A program made the position numbers and the translations under genes. Shown one piece after another: positions 47,001-58,900 of a DNA stretch of 64,000 nucleotides; within the stretch, counting starts at the first letter, position 1; each line of letters starts with the position of its first letter. The notes under the pieces were generated by a model. That model made no database searches and was not told where the DNA came from. It worked only from the letters and a program-made list of their open reading frames with translations. This DNA is from Zopfochytrium polystomum (taxonomy: Eukaryota; Chytridiomycota; Chytridiomycetes; Chytridiales; Chytridiaceae): positions 186,001 to 250,000 of the forward strand of contig JAIVFJ010000059.1 in assembly GCA_025765615.1 (NCBI GenBank). The letters are read 5' to 3'.

Positions 47001-48725
47001 GCCGTTATGGACCAGAGCGAAAGTTTACTATCGAAGTTGCCTGAAGAGGTCTATTTCCAGTGCCTGCTTCTATTAGAAGAACCAGATCTATTTCATCTGA
47101 CGTCAACATGTCGAGAGTACTCCGCTCTCAGAAAGTATCCAGACTTTCTGGCAGAGTACTATGTTTCACGTTACGACACTCCGCGCGCGGTTGAAATCTT
47201 CCTTGGAAGGCGGTTCCTTGGCTTTTCTGGCACTCGAGTTGCCCTTGTCGAGAGTGTCTTATCTACTCCGCCCAAGTCCCTCCCAACCCCGCTATTGTCG
47301 ATCGAGGCTTACATACCACAATGCCTTGCACTCGACGACAATGATTCCTTGGCATACTTGCTCAGGAGGTCGTTCTCTGTCCCCCAGTCCTTCCTTGCAC
47401 GGCCGCCTAGCGCCGTGTTGTCGCATTGTCTTGTTCGTGCGGTAGAATCTGGAAGCTGCCGGTGTGTTGAAGTTCTGCTTAAATTTGGCGCCGAGGCGGA
47501 TCAAGATGGAGTGTCATTGCTGACAGTAGCGGCTGGCAAAGGCTTCGGCCTCGCTGTGGAGGCGCTGCTGGAGCACGGCGCTGATGCAAAGCAGGACGAT
47601 TCAGCTGCACTACGCGCGGCGGCAGGCTCTGACCATGCAGATGCAGCCCGTATCGTTGCGAGACTTCTGGTTGCCGGTGCTGACATCACAGCGCGGGCGC
47701 AGGAGCCTCTTCGGAAAGCATCTGCTGTCGGAAATCCAGACGTTCTGGCGGTGGTGTCTGCCGTCATTGGTTCCCTGGCAGTATCCGGAGCCAAAGGATG
47801 GGAGGCACGGTCAGCCCTCAAAGTGATGTTTGAGGTTTTGTGCCGCGAGAGTCACGGTGAAGCACTTACTCGTGTGCTAAAGGAAAAATCCACATGGTCC
47901 TGGGATGGCTGCGCCGATACGATTCTTAAACCTCTTTTACGTCGAGCAGTGTTGGACGGCGACGTTGACATTGTCAGAGGCTTCTCCTACAGTGGCGACT
48001 GTTGGCGAGAACTCATAAAGGGCGCGGAGGGGAAACTCCTCGTTCAGCTCGCGGCGAAGTTTTCTGATGACAGCTCAACCTCGATCGAAGCAAACGGACA
48101 GTCGACCTCTTTCAGCGGAGTTGGTGTCTCAGCACCCCGACCCGTGCGATCACGGCGTGAGTCGGCGATCCCAGGAATTGAGCCGGCGGCTTTCCTTCGC
48201 CCTGGCGCGCAAAACCGCAAAAGCCACTTGCCGCATCGCTCTGTCTCTGCCGATGACGAAGCGTCCTCTGATGTTTACAGCACATCGGCGGCAATGGTTG
48301 AGGCCATGATCGCGGGTGTTGCCAATCATTCGGCGAAATTCCGAGCGACCCCGTCAATACACGTTATCGATGCCTGGGAGTTTCTGAGGAACGCTGAATG
48401 CCCTGCGCTGCACGCTATTAAGAACGCAGTACTTGTGCAAGCCGCGTGGCGTGGCAACGATACTGTTTTGGATGCCATCCTGTCCACATTGCAACCTGAC
48501 GTCATGGGCCCCGCTGGTGCCGGCGCGCTATTGGCAGCGGTGACAAAAGGCCATGTCAAGATTGTAGCGCGCCTGATTTCGGCTGGTGTGGACGCGGACG
48601 CCAATAGCGCTGCAATGTACAAGATTGCAAGGGAAAAGGGCCAGAAGCAGGTCCTAAAGTATTTGAAGATGACTCGGGAAATCAAAGTCCGCCGTAGCGT
48701 CGCCTTGGGAAACAAGACGTCATGA
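44015..48725 (+). CDS. F-box-like and ankyrin-repeat protein
   Basis: Exons 44015-44784, 44850-45013 and 45076-48725 join in frame to 1,527 aa. The N-terminal ~250 residues are Ser/Pro-rich with a poly-Gln run. Ankyrin-like units appear early in exon 3 (MDYLLDRGASADDLTAPENL, ASRIGHTRLVALILDHV) and again at ~1085-1220 (VLSHCLVRAVESGSCRCVEV, LLKFGAEADQDG, AVEALLEHGADAKQDD, ARLLVAGADITARA) and at the C-terminus (AVTKGHVKIVARLISAGVDA). Between them, near residue 960, SKLPEEVYFQCLLLLEEPDL with LTSTCREYSAL looks like an F-box. By family knowledge this would make it a substrate adaptor for an SCF ubiquitin ligase; the substrate is unknown. Long Ser-rich linkers carry many possible phosphosites. The acceptor at 45075 is AAAAG. 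Confidence 0.78.
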
Positions 48726-49885
48726 TATTTTCTGTTTTTTTCTGTGAAATTTTTCTTCCCTTTCCTGTGCGTCCTCAGTTTCGTCTCCCTTTCTCGTCTT
48801 CTTTTTTTTTTCTCCTCTCCTTTAAACTGTGGTATTTTGCGGAGCTACTAAACCCCGATCCTCTGCTTGCCTTGATTCGTGTTGGCTTCACCGGCGTAAT
48901 TCCTAGCACATCCCCCCATCTGTGGAGTGTTCCACGGCTTCTGCGCTCTGCGAGCCGCCAGGCCCTTATTCTACCTAATTGTGCATGCTTCTCCCAGCCC
49001 TTGCAATTTGCACTTTTCGCGCGATTTCAGCCATCGAATCGAGCACTCTCGTCGCCGCCCACCTTGCCCCAATTCTTCTTTTTTCGTTGTTGTCCTATTT
49101 TCGTCCTTTCCTCTCTCTCTCACTCTCTCTCTCTTGCTGCTTGCTTCTTGCTTCCACCACTTTGGCCACGCGCACCCGCTCTGCAAACCGCCTGTCACGC
49201 CTTTCTCGTAACCCTCGCCCAGCCTATCATCCCCACACAAGTTCTATGCCCCACCTTCTTCTCGCCACCTTCTTCTCGATCGACGCGGCCGCTGACGCGT
49301 TCCTTCCGCCCTCGCCCTCGCCCGCCGCCTCCCCTTCACATCCGTTCCTTGCATTCCGACACACACACACGCCCCCCCGAACCCATTCATTTGCCTTTCG
49401 CCTTTGCCTTTCCTCTTTGTCCGCCCCCCACCCTTTACCCCCGCCCCGCCACAATTTCGATTGTGGACCGTTCTCCTTGGTGTGAGGGTATGATCTCGGT
49501 TGCATCGCGTTGCTTATGCCGAAAGCTCCCTTTTTTTTCTTTTCCTTTTTTTTTTTTTTTTCGCTTCGGCCGTGCGTTTTACGTTTGGTTTTTGCCGTGT
49601 GTGTGTGTGTGCAGTAGTCGGTCGGTGTCTGTACCTTTTCTCTCTCGATGTTTTTTTTTTTCCCCGTCTTCTTATCCGTCTCGTTGTTTTAGTTGTTGCT
49701 GTTTTTTACGTTGAAGGAGAAAAATACGAAAACGATATATTGGTACACCTGTAAGTAAGGAGTAAGAAGGATTGCGAGTATGCCCTACCTACCGTTCGGC
49801 GGCGGCGTGTCTCATTCGGTGTGTGAGTGTTGGTTGTGGGTCGAGCGTGTTCTCTGTTGTGTTTACGACGCGAGGGCATGGCCGT

Positions 49886-49922
49886 GGGGTGGCGGGGTGG
49901 CGGGGTGGCGGGGTGGCGGGGT
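49886..49922 (+). repeat. GGGGTGGC minisatellite, G-quadruplex-capable
   Basis: Four perfect tandem copies of the 8-mer GGGGTGGC plus a partial fifth lie about 220 bp upstream of the FALDH start codon. Closely spaced G4 runs on the coding strand could form a quadruplex. Confidence 0.85.
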
Positions 49923-49975
49923 AGTAGTTTCAGCAAACCGTAACTCACGTGCCCCCTCTCCCCGGGTAATCTCGC

Positions 49976-49976
49976 C

Positions 49977-50032
<56 letters not shown>
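49976..50032. repeat. (CT)n microsatellite in FALDH leader
   Basis: About 57 bp of nearly pure CT repeats about 105 bp before the FALDH start codon, probably promoter or 5' leader. Confidence 0.9.
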
Positions 50033-50038
<6 letters not shown>

Positions 50039-50110
50039 TAAACAACAGACACAAACCCACACCCAAAACTTGAACCGAACAAAACGAACGCGGGCCACTG
50101 ACTGCCGCAC

Positions 50111-50137
50111 ACGAACGAACGAACGAACGAACGAACG
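50111..50137 (+). repeat. (ACGA)n tetranucleotide repeat abutting the FALDH start
   Basis: Six or more tandem ACGA units run directly into the ATG, forming the immediate 5' leader. Confidence 0.9.
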
Positions 50138-52237
50138 ATGACAACTACTACGCCGCACTCCGTGGCGCCGACCCCGCTCGCCGACATCCCCGCCGCCGTC
50201 GCCGCCGCCCGCGCGACGTTCGAGTCCGGCCGCACGAGGGACATCGCCTGGCGTCGCGCGCAGCTCGTCGCCCTCCACCGCTGGCTGGCCCGCGACGGCA
50301 GGTCGATCCTCGAGGACGCCCTCACCAGCGACCTCAAGCGGGTGAGTGTTGAGTTGCCCCCCACGAGTGGCAGGGGTACTATATGAGGGGGCGTTTGGGC
50401 GGCGGCGGCGGTGGGGAATGCAACCAGATGTTGCTGTTGTAGTGGGCAGAGGAAGAGACCCCCATTCACGTGAGTGTCGCGTCGTGTCTGCCTGCATGCT
50501 TCGCAACGGCCCCTTTGTTTGCGCCACCACAACCGCAAGCCTGACGCTCGCTCCCCCGCTCTTCTCCAAACTACCAAACCTCATTTACCCCCCGCCGCGG
50601 CCGAGTCCAGTCGCGGAACGGTGCGTACATGAACGACGTGCTCCCGGCCGTCAACGATATCGCCTACATGCTGGACCACCTGGACGAGTGGACGCAGCCC
50701 GAGCACGCCGCGACGAACCTCGTCACGATGACGGACAAGGCCGAGGTGCGCCGCGAGCCGCGCGGCGTCGTGCTGGTCGTCAGCCCGTGGAACTTTCCCG
50801 TTCTGCTTGTCGTGCAGCCCATGGCGCAGGCTATTGGCGCCGGTAACACGGTCGTCGTCAAGGTAAAAAAAAAAAAAAAAAATAGAAAAAACAAAACCAA
50901 AAACCAACAAGAACCACAACATCCAAACAAACAGCCATCGGAGCTCGCGACGCACACCGAGGCGGCCCTCGCGTACTGGCTACCGCGCATCCTCGACCCG
51001 GACGCGGTCAAGGTCGTGTGCGGGGCGGTGCCCGAGACGTCGTTGCTCCTGCAGCAGCGGTTCGACCACATCCTGTACACGGGGAGCGGCGCCGTCGGCA
51101 AGATTGTTATGACTGCCGCCGCCAAGCACCTGACCCCGGTCGTGCTCGAGCTCGGCGGCAAGTCGCCCGTCTACATTGACAAGGACGCGGACATACAGAT
51201 CGCGGCGAAGCGCCTCGCCTGGGCAAAGTCCAGCAACGCGGGACAGATTTGCTTGTGCCCCGACTACGCGTTGGGTGAGTTCTTTTTCTCTTCTTTCTTT
51301 CTTTGCTCGCGGTTTCTATTCTTTTATTTTCCTTTCTGAATAACGTCCAAACACTACCAAACGAGTAGTCCACAAAGCCGTGGCCCAAGATTTCTACAAG
51401 GCCTTCAAGGCGGCCATGGCTGCGTACTACGCGCCGGGCGGCCCGCAAAAGTCCAACGACTACGCGCGCATCATCAACGCCCGCCACTTTGCGCGTCTGG
51501 AGAAGCTGCTCCGCCGTCAGCTTGCCGAGCCGCACACCAAGGTGCTGTTTGGCGGCGAGGTGGACGAAAGCGACCTGTACATGGCGCCAACCGCGTTCAT
51601 CGGCGTGAAGGAGTCGGACCCCGTGATGGAGGACGAAATCTTTGGGCCGCTGATTGGCATGATCGAGGTGGAGAACGAGGACGAGGTCATTCGATTCGTC
51701 AACAAACGGTACCCATCTTTTTTTTTTTTAATTTTTTTTTTTATTGTTTTCGATTCTGCCCACGCGGCGAGCGGTCTTCCTTTAACACACGCGCAACCCC
51801 CCTCCCTTCCCCCCCTCAGGGACCACCCCTTGGCGATATACCTCTTCGCGCCGCAGGCGACGGCCAAAAAGATCCTGGACAACACAAACTCTGGGATCGC
51901 CATCATCAACGACTTTTACTACAACATGATGCTTCCGACTCTGCCGTTTGGCGGCGTCGGCGGGTCCGGGATGGGGTCGTACCACGGCGAGGCCGGGTTC
52001 CTTGCCTTTTCGCACCGGCGCGCGACGCTGTGGCGCCCGCGCGGGCTCGAGATTGCGAACGAGGTGCGGTACACGCAGTTTATGAACTGGAAGCACGCGC
52101 GGTCCGTCATCGACGCCGTCGTCATGGCGTGGCCCAGGAGCTGGCTGGTGCTGGCGCTGTCGCGGACCGTCGCCCGCTGGGGGCCCCTCGCCGTCTTTGG
52201 GGTGATTGTGTTTTGGCTGGGGAGGGCGTCAAAGTAA
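50138..52237 (+). CDS. Class 3 (fatty) aldehyde dehydrogenase, C-terminally membrane-anchored
   Basis: The enzyme oxidises medium- and long-chain aldehydes to acids with NAD(P)+. Exons 50138-50341, 50611-50862, 50935-51274, 51369-51708 and 51820-52237 give 517 aa. Motifs are VVLVVSPWNFPVLLVVQP (coenzyme-binding), GAGNTVVVKPSELA, ILYTGSGAVGKIVM, VVLELGGKSPVYI (general base Glu) and NAGQICLCPDYAL with the catalytic Cys. LPFGGVGGSGMGSYHGEAGF follows near the end. The C-terminal ~20 residues (PLAVFGVIVFWLG) form a hydrophobic tail as in ER-anchored ALDH3A2. The 5' leader is an ACGA repeat. Confidence 0.95.
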
Positions 52238-52921
52238 GGGAAGAAATCAAAGAGAACAAAAAAAAAAAAAAAAAAAAAGCAAGAAGGTTTGCTCTAGACT
52301 GCCTCGTGAAACGCTTGCCTGCCCGTTTACCTAGCGAAAATATATTTCAAATGATCTCTTTGCGTTCATTCATTGATTTTGTTCGGTGTCCACTTTTGCC
52401 CTTTCGCACCTACAGTATTTTGCAACGAAATTTTGTACAGGGAGCCGTAAAGGTGAAGAAGTAATCAATCATCCTGATTCCATTTGTAACCTATATACGT
52501 TTCCATCCTTTTCCGCAATTTTGAATGAAGCTCAATAGAAAAGCGTTACGCAGCGGAAAACTCAGGAAGGGGAAGGAAGTGCGCTGCTTCCGACCTTCCG
52601 CTAATACACGTACAGCAACCCAGAACGTTCCACGCCAAAAAAGGTTTTTGGCTTATCAAAGTTGTTTTGTGAAAATTTTTTGCCAAGTGGATGTTCTATT
52701 GCCGTAATATTGCAGAAGTCAATTTATTCAGTCAACAGCCTTCACGGGCGAGTTGAAGTTTCAACGATGAATTGGTTGCGTTGTTAGACGATATAAGGAA
52801 AAGCGCATCGATGCACGCGGGAACGCAAGGATTCGAAAAAGAAGGAGAGAAAAGACGCGAGTGCATAACAGCCACGATTTAAAAAGGAAAGGCAATGAAA
52901 ATCCAGACGGTAACTCTTGAT
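52238..52921. other. Convergent 3' flanks of FALDH and kelch gene
   Basis: This 684-bp interval between two stop codons opens with a poly-A run (52260-52278) and is otherwise AT-rich. No gene or clear repeat was found. Confidence 0.55.
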
Positions 52922-55900
52922 TTACTTCGTGGTTTTGTCCTCTTCGGCCTCGTCACTTCGGGTAAGTCCGACACCCTGAATCACCGCCTCACCCGCGTTA
53001 TAGGCTGAAGTCGAAACTGCCTGCGCACCTTCTCCCACAGCACGAACTGTTCGCGACCACCATCCTTCGGACTTGCCTTCGGCTGGGGATGAAGAAGACT
53101 TAGCCTCCGAACTTACGGGCGAGGGGGTTGCAGCCTGCTGACTAGGGGATGTTGGAGACACTGGGTTTCCTGATACCCGCTTGCCACCAGGGGTGATGGA
53201 TATGGTGGTCGTGGTCTTCGTTGTAGTAGAGTCCTGCGGCTTTTTCGGTGCGACGGCAACCGAAACGGAGGTCCTCTTCGTCGTCGTTGGAGCCACCGAC
53301 ACTGAGGTGGATGTTTTCACTTGTGGTGTAACAACAACAGAAGACTTCGTCTTCATCGATGTTGACGAAGACGACTTGCCAAGCGTTGGTGCGTCATCCT
53401 TCGCGTCCGAAGCAGTACCCGACAGCATGGATGAGACACCGGCAGCGGCAGCCGACACTCCAGTTGCGGCGGCGGAAACGCCAGCAGAGGCTGCCTCTCC
53501 AACCCGCTCGACCAGAACGGTGAAGAACCCTTTCTTCGCCTTTTCAGGTTCTGCAAGATCAGAAGCAACAGTCGAAACGAAAGTCTTGGGACCAAGAGTC
53601 GCCGATGTTGTCGAAATCATTTGGAACACTTCAACAGCTCGCTCTGGCTTGGACGGAACAAGTACAGACTTGACGGTCTCGAACTGATCCCGGGAAAGTG
53701 GCGCACCCGCAGTGGAAAGCGTCTGGATCACCACTGCATCCGTCATTGGCTCCTTCACTTCTGACAGGCCTTTCACGAAGGTCCCAACGTCGAAAGATGG
53801 CGAGAACTGTTTAACTTTCCTCAACAGCCGAGCCCACCATCCCTCTGCCGCAATCGCGTTTACGTTCCTAACGAAATTCTCCTTAACCTTCAACTCCTGA
53901 GCGTCCAACTTCTCGTCATCACCGAATTGAACAGCAGAATGGTCGTCGATGAGGGGAGCGATCACAGCGACGAAAGCGGCAGGGCTAACGCGCGACGCCA
54001 CTCGCCCGAGAAGGGAGAGAGCGTACCCTATTCTGTTGGGGCCGTCCGGATTAACGGCATATTTCATTGTTGAAAACTGGGTTGAAGATACTGGGGCGCC
54101 ATTGGAGGCGAGGATCTTTACAACTTCGTCGTCATTCAGAGGAGCTCCATTGGTTTTCGCGAGTTCGCCAACGAAGCCTACTTCGTCGAATGAAGGATAC
54201 GTTCCCTTCAGATACGTAATCATGCGACTCCACCATCCTTCTGGAGCAGCGTCATGTAACTTCGTAATGTCATCCTAGAAAGAGGTTGTTACAAATGGTC
54301 AGACCCAACGTATGTATGTCGAAGGCATACTTACACGGAGGGTCTCCTGTGTTAAAGAAGGAGCTTCTGGCATTGACTGTGCCGCATTGGTTTTCGTAAC
54401 AACGTCGTACAGGAACCGCTGAGATCCAGTAATCCTTATTGTCGTCGCCATACGCTGCAGTAGGTCCTTTCCTTTGTCTGGGCTTCCCGCCGTCACCACA
54501 CAAATCTCTGAAAACTCTGGCTCTCCAATTTGGCAGCCAGCCTCCTAAAACAGACAGTTTAGCATTGCAAGAGAATCGTGAGAGACCGCCACCTTCAATT
54601 TTGAAATGAAGAATGAGTCGGGTGCTCTATCGGGTGCTTCTGACAGTAGATCCAAAAATGTAGGGACGCTGAATGTGGAATTGAAAGACCGCAGAATCGC
54701 AGTCAACCTTCCATACCATCCCGGAGGGAAGGTTTCAGTGTACTTCAAAAATTCCTGAGAAGAGGTCGGCATAAGAAGCGAAACGGGAATGAAAGTTGCT
54801 CACGAACCGCGATTGCAATATCCGAAGCTGACGGCGTCGACTTCGCCTCCATCACTATCGTAGAAGTGTTGAGGCGACTTGCATTCTCTCCAACAGCTGG
54901 AAGCGCTGTCTCGATGAAGGTCTTTGGTCCCAGCCTCCGGACAGTTGCTGTCACTATTGTGTGAACCTTTTTGGCATTGGACGGTCGATCCGGGCAAACA
55001 GCGGTGTCAACCGCAAGGCTCTGCTCCGGTGTTAAGGTAGCGCCGGCTTCAGAAAGCTTTGCGTTGAAAGCGGAGGATTTGTCTGTATCATCAGGTGTGA
55101 CTGTCGCAAGACCATTGATGAATGCAAGAGAATTGAAGTTCGGCGCGAACTCCTGAATTTTCGCCACGAATCGACTCCACCAGCCAGGTGTGGTATACTG
55201 ACTAACGTCAGAGGCGAATGACTACACAACAGTCAGCGCTGAACTCTCAAGAAAAAAGAACTTTACCGTTATAGCGGCCTTCTGTTGTGGCGTTAAGTCA
55301 TCAGGCAGGTCTGCAGGATTGAATGTCGCAAGTGATGGTACCACGTACGACAGAAACGCATCGGGACCAATTGACTTGACCACCGTTATCACTTTCGATA
55401 AAGCTTGAGTACTCCTGTCAGGACTGTTGGGGTTGATCGCAGTCAGAATGGTCTTGTACTGGCTGTCAGTCATTGGGGCACCACTGGCTGCAAGCGACAG
55501 CTTTGTGTCCTGGTTGATTTCTCCGGAGGACGGCCGGTCCGAAAGGTCATAAACAAAGGATGGGAGTGAGAACGACGGCGCAACAGCGGCGGATTGGCGT
55601 GCGAAGCGGTTGAACCAGCCCTCAGGGGCCGCAGACTGAAGTTCGGAGATCGTAGTGTTTAGGACCGTTTGGGGTGGAGGAGCAGGCGCAGGGGGAGCTT
55701 TGGACTTGAACCTCGTGATGGAAACCTTAGTTTGAGTCGCAGTCTTGATTGGTGTTACGCCACTGCCCGCGGTAACTGGTGGGATCACAGACGGCTGGCG
55801 CGACTTATAATTTAAGTCAGAAAACATACGAAGTTACTGGAGTACTGCATACCATTAGTGGAGACGGTGATGCCTTCGAATCAACCTTCTCCATCCTCGT

Positions 55901-58900
55901 AGTCGAACCTACCGAAGGATTTCTATCACTTTCGATCTTCGAGGTCACAATCTTTGTCTGGATTGTTGTCGTCTGAGCACCCGGTAGGGTGACTGACTGA
56001 CCAGTTGGGGTCTCCCCGGGTAAACCAGGGGACTTCCCTTTCACGGAAACGCTGGTGATTGAGGTCGAAGTCGAAGTAGATGTATCCCCGCCGAAGTTGG
56101 GGGGCTGCACAACGGAGGGTCGGCTCGGCAAGGAATTAAGCCAGCCTGGCTCATCGAAACTGTCGGCTGGACTCGGTGCTCGTGCAGCGTCGACTTGCCT
56201 CTCAAACTCCGCTTGAGCGGCGGGAAGGCCAGAGAGAAATGCGTCTACACCAATGGTCTTGATTGCGTCCTCCAGGAGAGACACAACCTTTTCTGCGGAT
56301 TGCGTGGGAAGCGTTGGTGCCTTCGTCGACTCAATACCAGTCAATGAGACCATTAAACGATTGTACGAATCGGATCCCGGAGAGGCGTCCACTGGAGAAA
56401 TTTTCGCGGCCTGCAGGACCTTGGAGACCTTCGTCGTTGTAAACTCACCACCAGTGGGAGAGTTTGGTGTTTGGCCTTCCTTCGACGAAGCAAGAAGTCG
56501 GTCGAGGAAGATTTTGCTTGAAAAGCGAGGATTCAGCTTCTGACCCGTCGCCTCAAAGGCTTTTATGTCGAACCGCGAAGCAGGTGGGGACACGAGCGAG
56601 ACGCTTCGCAGGAACCGGTTGATGACAGTGGGTGCGTCGGCGGTAGTGGTCGTCGATTGGCCGAGCACAGTATAAACTGTTTTCCCGAACTGGTCGTGGC
56701 CAACAAGTTTGACAGTCTTGCTGAAGACGTGAAGCACCTTTGGAGCGTCGGTGGACGCAGATGGACCACACAGAGTGATCAAATAATCCTTGTAGACGCG
56801 AGGCGAAGAAACGTCCAGGCCAGAGTGGTGAAGGTCTGATCGAAAGGCTTGCACTGTGTAAGGATATGTGGGATTGCGTTCAACAAGCGGTAGCACATCC
56901 GTAGCGTCGAAACGTGGCCTCTCCAGCTTGGCTTTGGCAACAAACGCCGGAAGGTCAAAGCGAGCGCTTGGTGATATTTGTTTGATGTCGCTCACGAAGG
57001 TCTTAAAGTACAAATAAGCGGTTGCTTCCAACATCAACGTCTACACACCTTCATAATGGTCGTGACTTGATCTTTCCGTATTCTTGGCTCAGTAGTCATC
57101 GAGTAAACAGTACCAAGGAACACGGCAGGGCCGCCGACGTCAATCAGAGTTTCTTTCAAGTTCTCAAAAACCAAGGAGCTGTCACCGGTTGGCCCTATAA
57201 GGTCTTTTACTAGTTCTTGCTTCTTCGCTTCCGGCACATCAAGACCTCCAGCCTGAAGACACTTAGTGAAACGAAGGGATAGTCACGAATTTACAAACCT
57301 TCAGATACTCAGACACAACCCCGCTATTGATCGGCTTCTTGCTTGCGACGACACTCTCCAACATCTTCTCGGTGTCAAAGTCCTTCTTCAGCAGTTGGGC
57401 TTTTGCCTCAAAAGTGCGCAAGTCGAACGCGCATTTGTTTTGCTTCAGAGTAATCAAGAACCTTTTGACTCTAACGGTAGTCGTCTCCGTGGTTTTCTGA
57501 GAGCCGGAGGCAACAACAGCGCCCGCAACAACTGCTGCTCCGGCCATTCCGGCTATGACCCCAGTTGATACGTCTGTCTTATCAACACCCGCTGGTGGGA
57601 CATTGGTGGCATCTGTTGAGCCTACGGTAGTAGTTGTAACTGTCGTCGTTTTACCGGCTGGAACCGGACGAATAGATCCCGGCACTGTCGTTCTTGTCGA
57701 GGAAGAAGCCGTGCTGGTATATCCAACGGGTGTAACATTTCCAGAACTTACTGTCGTGGTTTTGGTTGATGTCGTTTGAACAGATTCTGGATTTTTCGAG
57801 GGGGCTACAGCTGCCGCGCCGGCGGCTGTTGCGAGAACTGCTCCACCAATTATGGCCGCCGTTGCTCCAGTAGAAAGACCTCCTGGTTGGACATGTGTTG
57901 AGGACGAGGAAGTAACTGCTGCGACAGGGCTTGCGATCGCACTAGAGTTTGTCGACGTTGTTGTTTTGATCGGTGTGATCGAGCCGTAGGTATTTTGGGT
58001 CGTTGATCCAACTGGAACTGGTCCCGACGTTGTGGGAGTTGTTGGGAAACTCGAAGGAGTACTGCTTCCTCCGTAAGGACCCGGAGTGGTAGCGGTGGGG
58101 TACGGTGCCGTTGAATAGCCCGCTGTCGGGACTGGGCCTCCGGTGGTTCCACCAGTTGTAACAATGTTGGTAGTCGTAGTCGTAGTGGTCTGTTGTTTCT
58201 TCTTTCCTGCAATAACAGCTGCGGTTGTACCAGCAGCGATGACACCAGCGCCAATACCAACCGCTGCCATTTCGTTTGGACTGAACAGTTCGCCGTGTCC
58301 GCCCGCAACATTGGGGAGTGTCGGAGAGCCACCTCCTAGAGTTGACATTCGGCCGGCGGTTTCTACAATTGGGCCGCCTCCAGGAGAGTAGGAAGACCCA
58401 CCGCTTGAAGTATTGTTGCCTACATCCTCAGCGCCAGGGCCTCCAATTAGTCCACCGCCTGGGGCCGTACTGCCGTACTCATGCGCAGTCGAGCCAACAC
58501 CAGGAATGAATGCTGCTCCACCGGTGGGTCTTTCAGATTGCTGTTCGGATCCACCTGTGCCAGGAACGGTCGCCAGGAATGGTGCAGATGCAGCGCCACC
58601 TTCTTCACCTCCTGCAACAGCAATTGCTTTTCTGCGATTGTACGCAAGTAAAAGACAGATAAGGGCGCCAATAAAAGCGACACCGACTGCGGTACCCACT
58701 GCAATTCCAACGACATTAGTGTTTGCACCACCTTCACCACCAGCCGGTGGGATTCCCGTTCCACCTCCACCAGGAGTAGTCCCCGTGCCGCCTCCCGGGC
58801 CTGTGGATGATGGTATGCCTCCGGTTGCGGTGCCTGTGCCCGATGGAACAGTTCCAGTGGTTGGAGAAGGAAAACCACCAGGGGGAACGGAAGTCCAGCC

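Larger units (their letters stand above)
48726..50137. other. 1.4-kb pyrimidine-rich intergenic region
   Basis: It is strongly C/T-biased on the plus strand over 48730-49560. A 330-residue open frame here has low-complexity composition and no family features, so I read it as untranslated. It includes a G-rich minisatellite (49886-49922), a CT microsatellite (49976-50032) and ACGA repeats just before the FALDH start. Confidence 0.5.

Noticed and set aside
48722..49714. 330-residue plus-strand open frame after the F-box/ankyrin gene
   Set aside because: Composition is that of C/T-rich untranslated DNA. There are no domain features and the frame overlaps the previous stop codon.
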